Source: an uncultured Ilumatobacter sp.
Lineage (GTDB): Bacteria; Actinomycetota; Acidimicrobiia; Acidimicrobiales; Ilumatobacteraceae
NCBI GenBank assembly: GCA_937891565.1
Contig: CALAHA010000231.1
Location: 1-8,911, forward strand
Length of the DNA stretch: 8,911 bases
Direction: 5' to 3'
Position numbers and translations under genes: made by a program. Below the pieces are notes generated by a model, which ran no database searches, had not been told where the DNA came from, and saw only the letters and a program-made list of their open reading frames with translations. Shown piece after piece: positions 1 to 6,513 of this stretch. Numbering within the stretch: the first letter of the stretch is position 1; each line of letters opens with the position of its first letter.

Positions 1-1
1 A

Positions 2-1051
2 ATCGAGGTCAACGTCACCGCTGACGACGTCCAACTCGGCACCGAGCTGGCCTGTGCGGAGATGATTCAGGCAGGCGTCACGAGCTTCGCCGACCACTAC
101 TTCCACGCCGACCGCGCCGCTACAGCCGTCATCAACTCGGGACTTCGAGCAAACCTCGGCATGACGTTCTTCTCGAGCCAGGGCCCAGCCGGGCGAGACA
201 CCTCGACGTCATTCGCTGCCGACTGGAACGGTGCCGCCGGCGGCCGAATCACCACCTCACTGGCACCACACGCCACCTACACCTGCGACGACGCCGATCT
301 CTCTTGCGCAGCCGACGCTGCCCGCACACTGGGGGTTCGCGTCCACCTCCACGCCGCCGAAACGATCGAGCAGACCGAGTCGAGCCTTGCGGCACGCGGC
401 ATCACACCGATCCAAGTGCTCGCCGACACCGGCGTGCTCGATGCCGGCGTACTCATCGCGCACGGCTGCGGCATCGTTCCTGACGACGTTGCGTTACTCG
501 CGCCTTTCGCCGATCGCATCGGTGTGGCGCACTGCCCCAAGACCTACATGAAGCTCGCCACGAACCCGCTGACGCCAATCGATGAGCTGCGTTCGGCAGG
601 CATCGCCGTCGGCCTGGGAACAGATGGCCCGGCATCGTGCAACAGCATCGACCTGTTCGAAAACATGCGGCTGACGGCGCTTGCTCAGAAGTTCATCCAT
701 CGCGATGCCACTCGGCTTGGCGTCAGTCAGGCACTCGCGATGGCCGGCCCCGAGTCGGCGCGCGCTATTGGAAGTTCAGCCGGGCGGCTTGCGGTCGGCG
801 CACCCGCCGACATCATCCTTGTCGATCTGACCGGGCTCCATTGTCAGCCGCTCCACGACCCGCTCGCAGCGCTCGTCTACTCCGCTCGAGCAAGCGACGT
901 CCAGACGACCATCGTCGACGGAATCCCCCTCATGGTCGACCGCGAACTCCTCACGGTTGACGCCGCCGAGTTGAGGGCCCGAGTCGCTGCCCGGGCCCCC
1001 CAACTGCTTACTCACGACCCGACGCAGTCGATCCAGACCTACGCCCCCTGA
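2..1051 (+). CDS. Amidohydrolase, MTA/SAH deaminase-like (5' truncated)
   Basis: This is a metal-dependent amidohydrolase of the ATZ/TRZ/MtaD type, a TIM-barrel family that deaminates or dechlorinates purine-like or triazine-like rings. The reading frame is open from base 2, and the translation before the first ATG (base 62) already matches the family (ELACAEMIQAGVTSFADHYF), so that ATG is internal. The true start and the first HxH metal motif lie left of the window; roughly 90-100 residues are missing against a usual length of about 430-450. Visible active-site elements are the APHATYTC segment (His at 269), the HLHAAET motif (second His at 350, Glu at 359), the AHGCG His at 461, HCPK at 530 and the GTDG Asp at 623. 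By family knowledge these are the remaining metal/catalytic residues and a substrate-facing His. The C-terminal segment (AGRLAVGAPADIILVDL) is the small beta-sandwich domain. The family call is firm; the substrate cannot be read from this, and the gene lies 88 nt upstream of the aminotransferase. Confidence 0.9.
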   Translation: MEVNVTADDVQLGTELACAEMIQAGVTSFADHYFHADRAATAVINSGLRANLGMTFFSSQGPAGRDTSTSFAADWNGAAGGRITTSLAPHATYTCDDADLSCAADAARTLGVRVHLHAAETIEQTESSLAARGITPIQVLADTGVLDAGVLIAHGCGIVPDDVALLAPFADRIGVAHCPKTYMKLATNPLTPIDELRSAGIAVGLGTDGPASCNSIDLFENMRLTALAQKFIHRDATRLGVSQALAMAGPESARAIGSSAGRLAVGAPADIILVDLTGLHCQPLHDPLAALVYSARASDVQTTIVDGIPLMVDRELLTVDAAELRARVAARAPQLLTHDPTQSIQTYAP

Positions 1052-1127
1052 CGCCGTTCCCTGCCCCACCCGTTCCGGCAACAACGTCCGCTTTCCCACG
1101 GACAGAACCAGACATCCCGCCAGCTGC

Positions 1128-1131
1128 GAGG
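1128..1131 (+). promoter_or_regulatory. Ribosome binding site of the class IV aminotransferase gene
   Basis: GAGG lies 8 nt before the ATG at 1140. This decides the start against the out-of-frame ATG at 1132, which lies directly against the GAGG and leads into a different, unlikely frame. Confidence 0.6.
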
Positions 1132-1139
1132 ATGACGGA

Positions 1140-2072
1140 ATGGCCCACGGCACTCACGACTACGACATCGATCCCCGCAACGCCGACATCATCATTGGCA
1201 TCAACGACGACCTGTTGCCGCGCGAAAAGGCAATGGTCTCGGTGTTTGACAGTGGCTTCATGCTCGGCGACGGCGTGTGGGAAGGCATCCGTGTGCATGG
1301 AGGGAAGCTCGCATTTCTCGGTGATCACCTGCGGCGCCTGTACGAGGGTGCCATGGGTATCGACATGGACATCGGTCGCTCCCCTGCCGAGCTGACTTCG
1401 ATGATCCAGGCGACACTCGATGCAAACGACATGGGTGATGCCGACGGCGTGCACATCCGCTTGATGGTCACCCGCGGTGTGAAGTCGACGCCGTACCAGG
1501 ACCCGCGCTTCACGATCACGCCCGCCACCATTGTCATCATCGCCGAGTACAAGACTGCTCGTCCCGAGACCCTGACGCAGGGCGTGCGCCTGTACACCGT
1601 CTCCACTCGGCGCGGTCGTCCCGACGTGCAGGATCCGAAGTGGAACTCGCACTCGAAGCTCAACTGTATTTCTGCGTGCATCCAGGCAACGAAGGCCGGG
1701 GCCGACGAAGCCTTGATGCTCGATCCGCAGGGCTTCGTTGCCACGTGCAACTCGACGCACTTTTTCATCGTGCGTCATCCCGATGGGCCCGATGGACCTG
1801 CCGAGGTGTGGACGTCGACCGGGGATTACTGCATGCCAGGCATTACGCGGCGCAACGTGTTGCGGCTGTGCGGGCAGAACGGCGTGATCTGGCGGGAGAA
1901 GAACTTCAGCGTGACCGAGTGTTATGGCGCCACCGAGGCGTTCGTCACGGGCACATTCGCAGGCATTGCCCCGGTCACGGAAATCGACGGGCGGACGATT
2001 GGCACCGGCGAACGGGGCCCAATGGTCGAGCAGCTGCAGAAGTGGTACGTCGAAATGCTGGACAACTTGTGA
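1140..2072 (+). CDS. Aminotransferase class IV (fold-type IV PLP enzyme), BCAT/D-AAT/ADC-lyase-like
   Basis: A 310-residue protein of the fold-type-IV PLP family, which includes branched-chain aminotransferase (IlvE), D-amino acid aminotransferase and aminodeoxychorismate lyase (PabC). Recognisable blocks are: the N-terminal domain with FDSGFMLGDGVWEGIRV (36-52); a Lys-bearing segment DPKWNSHSKLN (165-175), where either K167 or K173 is the Schiff-base lysine (spacing to GADEAL favours K167, the adjacent LN favours K173); GADEALMLDPQGFVATCNST (187-206); the phosphate-binding PGITR (233-237); and EAFVTGTFAGIAPVTEIDGR (266-285). In an ungapped comparison with PabC (NADEALVLDSEGWVTECC) and IlvE (GYISEG), the Glu that contacts the PLP ring nitrogen is Thr202 here. 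This leaves the reaction uncertain: transaminase, lyase, or something altered. The stop overlaps the start of the sulfotransferase-like gene, so the two probably share a function. It should not be labelled ilvE from this sequence alone. Confidence 0.88.
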   Translation: MAHGTHDYDIDPRNADIIIGINDDLLPREKAMVSVFDSGFMLGDGVWEGIRVHGGKLAFLGDHLRRLYEGAMGIDMDIGRSPAELTSMIQATLDANDMGDADGVHIRLMVTRGVKSTPYQDPRFTITPATIVIIAEYKTARPETLTQGVRLYTVSTRRGRPDVQDPKWNSHSKLNCISACIQATKAGADEALMLDPQGFVATCNSTHFFIVRHPDGPDGPAEVWTSTGDYCMPGITRRNVLRLCGQNGVIWREKNFSVTECYGATEAFVTGTFAGIAPVTEIDGRTIGTGERGPMVEQLQKWYVEMLDNL

Positions 2073-2776
2073 CCCGAATTGCCATGTGGTCAGGGCCACG
2101 CAATCTGTCGACAGCAATGATGCGCAGCTGGGAGAACCGCAGCGATACAGCAGTGATGGACGAGCCGCTGTATGCCGCCTATCTCGCCACGACCCGGCTC
2201 GACCATCCGGGCCTCGACGAGATCGTCGAGGCCGGCCCAGCCGCTTTTGACGATGCGATTACAGCGTGCCTCGCGCCCCTCCCAGACGGCATCGCCGTCA
2301 GCTATCAAAAACACATGGCGCACCATCTACTTCCTGACACCGACCGGTCGTGGATCGGTGGCTTGCGTAACGTGCTGCTCCTTCGTGATCCGCGGCGTGT
2401 GCTGTCGAGCTACACGAAGGTGCGTGAGTCGGTCACGCTTGACGACATTGGCGTGCCCCAGCAGGTCGAACTCGCGGAGCATTGTGAGCTGATTGTCGAC
2501 TCCGACGACTTCCTTACCGACCCAGCGCAGTACCAGCGCGAGCTCTGCCGTCGGCTCGACGTGCCCTTCGACCCAGCAATGCTCACCTGGCCATCGGGAC
2601 CAAGAACCAGCGACGGAGTCTGGGCTCGTTACTGGTACTCAGCTGTCGAAGCCTCCACCTCATTTGGACCACCGCCGACCGATCCACCCGCGTCGCTGCC
2701 GCCGCACCTCGCACCAATCGCCGACGAAGCCGTTGCGATCTACGACGAGCTGCGCGCCAACCGCCTCACCATCTGA
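2069..2776 (+). CDS. Sulfotransferase-like P-loop protein, coupled to the aminotransferase
   Basis: A 235-residue, single-domain protein resembling small bacterial sulfotransferases, which move the sulfuryl group of PAPS to an acceptor. The GTG start at 2069 overlaps the preceding TGA (GTGA); the next in-frame ATG (2084) would cut the beta-strand leading into the P-loop, so GTG is preferred. No good Shine-Dalgarno is visible, which fits translational coupling. Motifs are: WSGPRNLSTAMMRSW (7-21), a 5'-phosphosulfate-binding-like loop at the extreme N-terminus; DEP (31-33); YQKHMAHHLL (79-88); and VLLLRDPRRVLSSY (102-115), the 3'-phosphate-binding-like element with R106 and S113/S114. The last third (about 172-210) is Pro/Trp/Ser-rich and I recognise no motif there. 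No signal peptide is seen, so it is probably cytoplasmic. The family is recognised, but PAPS use is inferred from the motifs, and donor and acceptor are unknown. Confidence 0.8.
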   Translation: MTRIAMWSGPRNLSTAMMRSWENRSDTAVMDEPLYAAYLATTRLDHPGLDEIVEAGPAAFDDAITACLAPLPDGIAVSYQKHMAHHLLPDTDRSWIGGLRNVLLLRDPRRVLSSYTKVRESVTLDDIGVPQQVELAEHCELIVDSDDFLTDPAQYQRELCRRLDVPFDPAMLTWPSGPRTSDGVWARYWYSAVEASTSFGPPPTDPPASLPPHLAPIADEAVAIYDELRANRLTI

Positions 2777-2865
2777 CTGTCGGAACCCGGCGCACATCTC
2801 ATCGAAGACGATGGAGCTGCGTCAGTGTGACAGCGCCGAGTGACGATCGGCACACCGCCGCGGTC

Positions 2866-2871
2866 TACGGT
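2866..2871 (+). promoter_or_regulatory. Candidate -10 box for a leaderless acyl-CoA synthetase transcript
   Basis: TACGGT fits TANNNT and ends exactly 6 nt before the ATG at 2878, so transcription could begin at the A of the start codon, a common arrangement in actinobacteria. The best -35 match is GTGACG at 2840-2845 with a long 20-nt spacer, which is unconvincing. This is inference from spacing only. Confidence 0.35.
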
Positions 2872-2877
2872 CGTAAC

Positions 2878-4509
2878 ATGGAAATGCACTTCGCCACCGT
2901 CTGGGAATCGATCGCTGACGTCATTCCCGACGCCCCCGCCATCACGACCGGTGACACGACTCGGACGTGGGCTGAGTATGACGACCGAGGCGCACGAATG
3001 GCGCAGGCGTTCACCGCTGCTGGGCTTGGCCCCGACTCGAAAATAGGGCTGTACCTCTACAACTCCAACGAGTACATGGAGTCCCATTTCGGCATCTTCA
3101 AGATGCGTGGGGTAGCCATCAACATCAACTATCGGTACCTCGACGAAGAACTCTGGTATCTCCTCGACGACTCCGACTCGGAAGCAATCGTCTTCCATGC
3201 ATCCCTCGCTGACCGCGTTGCCCGAGTCGTGGATCGGCTGCCAAAGCTCAAGCTGCTGATCGTCGTGGACGATCTGCTCGAGGGAGAGGAGTGGGTTGGC
3301 GTTCCGGGCGCACAGGCCTATGACGACGTCATTGGAACCAACGAGCCAATGGAACGGATCGAGCGCCGCGAGGACGATCTCTACATGCTCTACACCGGCG
3401 GGACCACCGGCATGCCAAAGGGCGTCATGTATGCGGTCGGGGGCTCGACAGGGAGCCTCGCCATATCGGGCTACCCGCTCCTCGGGATGGAGTTGCCGGA
3501 ATCCGCTGACCAGATGGCCCCCATGGTCAAAGAACTCACCGATGCGGGCGGGCAGTACACATCGGTCCCCTGTGCACCCGTCATGCACGGCACTGGCTGT
3601 TGGCTCGGGTGGTTCATTCCAATGCTCGGCGGGGCGCACATCGTCAACCTCACCGCACGGAGTTTGCAGGCGCACGAAGTGCTCGAGACCGTCGAGCGTC
3701 ACGGCGTGAACGGACTCACCATCGTTGGTGACAGTTTTGCCAAGCCCCTCATCAAGGCGCTCGACGAAGGCAAGCCCGACGGATCGGCGTACGACATGTC
3801 ATCGATCAAGATGATGAACTCGTCGGGCGTGATGTGGACCACCGAGGTCAAGCAAGATCTCATCGACCGCATCGAGCAAGTCATCTTGGTCGACGCTATG
3901 GGGTCTACCGAAGGATCGATGGGTACCCAGATCACCGCCAAGGGGATGACGACCGAGACGGCCAAGTTCACGAAAGGCCCGCTCGCCAAGGTCTTCAATG
4001 AGCACGACGAAGAGGTCGTGCCTGGCTCCGGCGAGGTCGGCATGGTCGCTGCTGGCGGCAACATCCCGCTCGGCTATTTCAAGGACCCCGACAAGTCGGC
4101 TCGAACCTTCCGCGTGATCAACGGCGAGCGTTATTCGTTCCCCGGCGACTTTGCCACGGTCGAGGCCGACGGCACGCTCGTACTGCTCGGACGGGGCAGC
4201 CAGGTGATCAACACCGGCGGCGAGAAGGTCTTCCCCGAAGAGGTCGAAGAAGCAGTGAAGCGTGTCGAGGGCGTTCTCGACTGCCTCGTCGTCGGCATCG
4301 CCGATGAGAAGTTCGGCAACGCCGTGACCGCCGTTGTGTCACTCATCCAAAGCGCATCCGTCGAGGCCTCCACGATCATTGCATCGGTCAAACGCGACCT
4401 CGCCGGCTTCAAAGCACCCAAGACGGTCGTGTTTGTCGACCAGATCCCCCGTGCACCCAACGGCAAGGCCAACTACAAGGCCGCCAAGCAGATCGCCGAA
4501 GGCGCCTAG
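2878..4509 (+). CDS. Acyl-CoA synthetase (AMP-forming), FadD19-like
   Basis: An ANL-superfamily enzyme that adenylates a carboxylic acid with ATP and then forms the CoA thioester; cytosolic. With the ATG at 2878 it is 543 residues. Motifs in that numbering are: P-loop YTGGTTGMPKG (172-182); GSTEG (342-346); the ribose-binding Asp in YSFPGDF (D424); hinge/Arg LLGRGSQ (R439) followed by NTGGEKVFPEEVEE; and the catalytic Lys in PNGKANYK (K530). All key residues are present, so it should be active. Segments such as LADRVARV, GNIPLGYFKD and GSQVINTGGEKVFPEEVE recall mycobacterial FadD19, which activates branched sterol side chains; medium-chain, branched or sterol-derived acids are therefore plausible but unproven. 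The alternative start GTG at 2827 (17 residues longer) has GGAG at 2813-2816, 10 nt upstream. I prefer 2878 because MEMHFATVWE matches the usual family N-terminus and a TANNNT box sits 6 nt before it. It ends at a strong hairpin facing the convergent hydrolase gene. Confidence 0.92.
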   Translation: MEMHFATVWESIADVIPDAPAITTGDTTRTWAEYDDRGARMAQAFTAAGLGPDSKIGLYLYNSNEYMESHFGIFKMRGVAININYRYLDEELWYLLDDSDSEAIVFHASLADRVARVVDRLPKLKLLIVVDDLLEGEEWVGVPGAQAYDDVIGTNEPMERIERREDDLYMLYTGGTTGMPKGVMYAVGGSTGSLAISGYPLLGMELPESADQMAPMVKELTDAGGQYTSVPCAPVMHGTGCWLGWFIPMLGGAHIVNLTARSLQAHEVLETVERHGVNGLTIVGDSFAKPLIKALDEGKPDGSAYDMSSIKMMNSSGVMWTTEVKQDLIDRIEQVILVDAMGSTEGSMGTQITAKGMTTETAKFTKGPLAKVFNEHDEEVVPGSGEVGMVAAGGNIPLGYFKDPDKSARTFRVINGERYSFPGDFATVEADGTLVLLGRGSQVINTGGEKVFPEEVEEAVKRVEGVLDCLVVGIADEKFGNAVTAVVSLIQSASVEASTIIASVKRDLAGFKAPKTVVFVDQIPRAPNGKANYKAAKQIAEGA

Positions 4510-4520
4510 TTGCGCACCGG

Positions 4521-4551
4521 GTTGCGGATGGGGTCAGGCCCCTTTCGCAAC
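4521..4551. terminator. Strong stem-loop between convergent genes, probable shared terminator
   Basis: GTTGCGGA-T-GGGG, loop TCAGG, then CCCC-T-TTCGCAAC. The outer 8 pairs include one G.T pair, there is one T.T mismatch, and four G-C pairs close the loop. The hairpin starts 12 nt after the acyl-CoA synthetase stop and ends 6 nt from the hydrolase stop on the other strand. A short pyrimidine-rich tail (TCTGTCT, 4552-4558) follows on the + strand; there is no T-run on the - strand side. It can serve both genes. Confidence 0.75.
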
Positions 4552-4557
4552 TCTGTC

Positions 4558-5346
4558 TCAGAGCAGCTTTTCGGCGAAGAAGTCGAGGACTCGCTGGACA
4601 CTCGCCTCGTCGCGTTGTTCGGTGAGCGTTGAATGATCACTCTTGGCCGTACTCGGCAGTTCGATCGCAATGAACGCGTCGCCAAGCTTGTTCCGGAGCG
4701 TCGCGAATCGGTCCCCGACCAGCTTGTCGCCGGCGAAGCGGAGACCGAGTACCTGACAGCCGTCTTGCGCTCGCTGAATGATCGCAGCCTCGTCGTCAGG
4801 CGACAGGTTGAGGTTTGCGCCCCGCTCCTTCTTGCCCACAGCAAACGGCATCGAGGGTTGCGCAAGCACCGGCGCGAGCATGATGTCGTCGACCATCATC
4901 CCGAGTGCGAAGCCGCCCGAGAAGCACATGCCAACGGCACCCACCCCCGGCCCACCGACCTCGTTGTGGACGTTGCGAGCGAGTGCACGGAGCCAGGAGA
5001 TGACCGGTGATGTCTTGTTCATCGCCATCGTTGTGAACTCTTTGGCGATGCAGATTTTCATCATCGAATGCGCCAGGTAGATCTGTGACGGCGGCTTCTC
5101 TGGCGTGCCGACGAGCGACGGCATTACCACAGTCAATCCGCGCTCGACGACGTCGTTCGCGAACTGTGCAACCGCCGGGGTGATTCCTGGTATCTCATGT
5201 ATCACCACCACCGCTGGGCCGCTGCCTCGCCGGTACGTGGGGAAGCTCATCTCAGCGGCGCTGAACTCGCCAGGCGTCCAGCCAGCCAACACGCCCGAAC
5301 GAATCGGCTTTGCGTCGGCAGGAAGGGTGGGAGTTGCTTCGGTCAT
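4558..5346 (-). CDS. Dienelactone hydrolase family protein
   Basis: A 262-residue alpha/beta-hydrolase of the dienelactone hydrolase (DLH) family, which opens lactones or hydrolyses esters with a Cys-His-Asp triad. With the ATG at 5346, the nucleophile is C141 in GMCFSGG (the family GxCxGG elbow), the acid is most likely D207 in FAGDKLVGD, and the base is H238 in KSDHSTLTE. E51 in VVVIHEIPGI matches the Glu that in DLH proper interacts with the Cys before substrate binding. No signal peptide is seen. The frame stays open further upstream to 5439, but that extension lies inside the preceding gene and does not look like a protein N-terminus. The start is 7 nt after the phosphotransferase stop with no clear Shine-Dalgarno, so translation is likely coupled in one operon. 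Being a little longer than classical DLH (about 236), it may act on a different ester or lactone; the substrate is unknown. Confidence 0.88.
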   Translation of the reverse strand: MTEATPTLPADAKPIRSGVLAGWTPGEFSAAEMSFPTYRRGSGPAVVVIHEIPGITPAVAQFANDVVERGLTVVMPSLVGTPEKPPSQIYLAHSMMKICIAKEFTTMAMNKTSPVISWLRALARNVHNEVGGPGVGAVGMCFSGGFALGMMVDDIMLAPVLAQPSMPFAVGKKERGANLNLSPDDEAAIIQRAQDGCQVLGLRFAGDKLVGDRFATLRNKLGDAFIAIELPSTAKSDHSTLTEQRDEASVQRVLDFFAEKLL

Positions 5347-5353
5347 TGTGTGC

Positions 5354-6385
5354 TCAGTTCTTGTCGAGGAGTTCGAGCGCCGCAGCCGACAGGAGTTCTG
5401 GGCCTTCGCGGAAGTTGTCGAGTGTTTCCTGATCGACATCTTGGTCGCCCATCGCGCCCTGTGAATACCGGGCGAACACGCCTTCGGAGATTACTGCGAG
5501 GCGCCATGAGGAGAACGCTCGGTAGTAGTTGATGTTGGTTAGGTCGCGGCCAGTGCGTTTGGCATAACGCTCGAGCAAGGCTGCGTAGGTGGGGAACCCG
5601 TCGAGGCCTGACGGGTCGTTGTGTCGGCCTTCGTCGGTGCCCGGGTCGGTCCAGTACACGCCGAGATAGCCGACGTCAGCGAGCGGATCGCCGAGTGTGC
5701 ACAGTTCCCAGTCGAGCACGCCGGTCACTCGATCGCCGTCGATGAGCACGTTGCCGAACCGGTAGTCGCCATGAGCGATCGAGACGCCGACCTGAGTTGG
5801 CAAGTTCGCGGCCAGGCGACGTGCGACTTCGTCGACTGCTGGCAGGTCACGCGTCTTGGACTTCTCCCACTGCGTGGTCCACCGTTTGACCTGGCGTTGG
5901 ACGTAGCCCTCGCGGCGCGCAAGGTCACCGAGCCCGATGGCATCGATATCGACCGAGTGGAGGTCGGCGAGCACATCAATCAGATGCTCACTCGCAACAC
6001 GCCGCTGCTCGGGGGTGGTGTGCTCCTCAGCCCGTTCCTGTGAGTCGAGCACGACGCCAGCGACGTGGCTCATCACATAGAACGGCGCACCGGTGACTTC
6101 GACGTCGCGACAAACACCCAACGTTTCAGGCACCGGCACATTGGTCTGGCCGATCGCCGAGATGATGCGGTGCTCACGCTCCATGTCGTGCGCCGTGGCC
6201 AGCACGGAGCCGGTCGGTGGGCGGCGCAGTACGTACTTGTGATCGTTGGCATCGGTAACGGTGAAGGTCAGGTTCGACCGGCCGCCCACGATGCTGTCGA
6301 ACAGAAAGGGGGCCTCAGAGCCCGCAATATGGGCCACGAGCCAATCGGTCACCCGGGGCACATTGATTCCAGCGATCTCGGTCAC
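5354..6385 (-). CDS. Phosphotransferase family protein (APH / ACAD10-11 kinase-like)
   Basis: A protein-kinase-fold small-molecule phosphotransferase of the aminoglycoside-phosphotransferase (APH) superfamily, closest in style to the kinase-like domain of ACAD10/ACAD11 and the stand-alone bacterial proteins often found near acyl-CoA genes. Starting at GTG 6385 it is 343 residues. Visible elements are: GGRSNLTFTV (34-43, nucleotide loop); YVLRRPPTG (51-59); EREHRII (69-75, Glu of helix C); the catalytic loop HGDYRFGN (H205, D207, N212); and LDWE (D225, metal-binding). All catalytic positions are present, so it should be active. The frame is open up to TTG 6457 (ATG at 6442), but VTEIAGINVPRVTDW is the natural family N-terminus, and a TACGTT box ends 6 nt before the in-frame GTG at 6385 (7 nt after a second GTG would not fit). 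The downstream hydrolase follows after 7 nt. Involvement in antibiotic resistance is unlikely from this family type; an acyl or hydroxyacyl substrate is plausible. Confidence 0.85.
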   Translation of the reverse strand: MTEIAGINVPRVTDWLVAHIAGSEAPFLFDSIVGGRSNLTFTVTDANDHKYVLRRPPTGSVLATAHDMEREHRIISAIGQTNVPVPETLGVCRDVEVTGAPFYVMSHVAGVVLDSQERAEEHTTPEQRRVASEHLIDVLADLHSVDIDAIGLGDLARREGYVQRQVKRWTTQWEKSKTRDLPAVDEVARRLAANLPTQVGVSIAHGDYRFGNVLIDGDRVTGVLDWELCTLGDPLADVGYLGVYWTDPGTDEGRHNDPSGLDGFPTYAALLERYAKRTGRDLTNINYYRAFSSWRLAVISEGVFARYSQGAMGDQDVDQETLDNFREGPELLSAAALELLDKN

Positions 6386-6391
6386 CACCTG

Positions 6392-6422
6392 AACGTACCG
6401 GCCGACTCCGCATGCGCTGCAA
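6392..6422 (-). promoter_or_regulatory. Candidate promoter of the phosphotransferase-hydrolase operon (leaderless)
   Basis: On the - strand, TTGCAG (6422-6417), a 19-nt spacer, and TACGTT (6397-6392), then 6 nt to the GTG at 6385. The -10 and its distance to the start codon fit a leaderless transcript. The -35 matches TTGACA only in its first three bases and the spacer is long, so the call is tentative. Confidence 0.4.
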
Positions 6423-6513
6423 CCGGCAGCCAGGTCTCTCATGAGCGATGACAACAACCGCCAAAGCTGAAGCTCACACGACCAACCAGAAACATGAGGG
6501 CGATACGAGGTGA

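Noticed and set aside
62..64. ATG as start of the amidohydrolase
   Set aside because: The frame is open to the left edge and the residues before this ATG match the family, so it is internal.
1086..1103. GTCCG/CGGAC hairpin between the amidohydrolase and aminotransferase genes
   Set aside because: Only five pairs with an eight-base loop and no T-run; too weak to call a terminator.
1640..2068. Upstream extension of the sulfotransferase frame inside the aminotransferase gene
   Set aside because: The extension lies wholly within the preceding gene in another frame, and the protein similarity begins exactly at the GTG at 2069.
1008..2117. Long open frame (369 codons) on the - strand opposite the aminotransferase gene
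   Set aside because: It is the antisense shadow of a GC-rich gene; its translation is rich in His/Arg/Val with no family motif, and it has no start context.
2740..3702. Open frame of 320 codons on the - strand opposite the acyl-CoA synthetase
   Set aside because: The + strand frame carries all ANL motifs; the opposite frame shows no recognisable domain and is a codon-bias shadow.
5347..5439. Longer N-terminus of the dienelactone hydrolase-like protein
   Set aside because: It would overlap the 3' end of the phosphotransferase gene and gives a Ser/Arg/Thr-rich stretch unlike the family; the ATG at 5346 sits 7 nt after the upstream stop.
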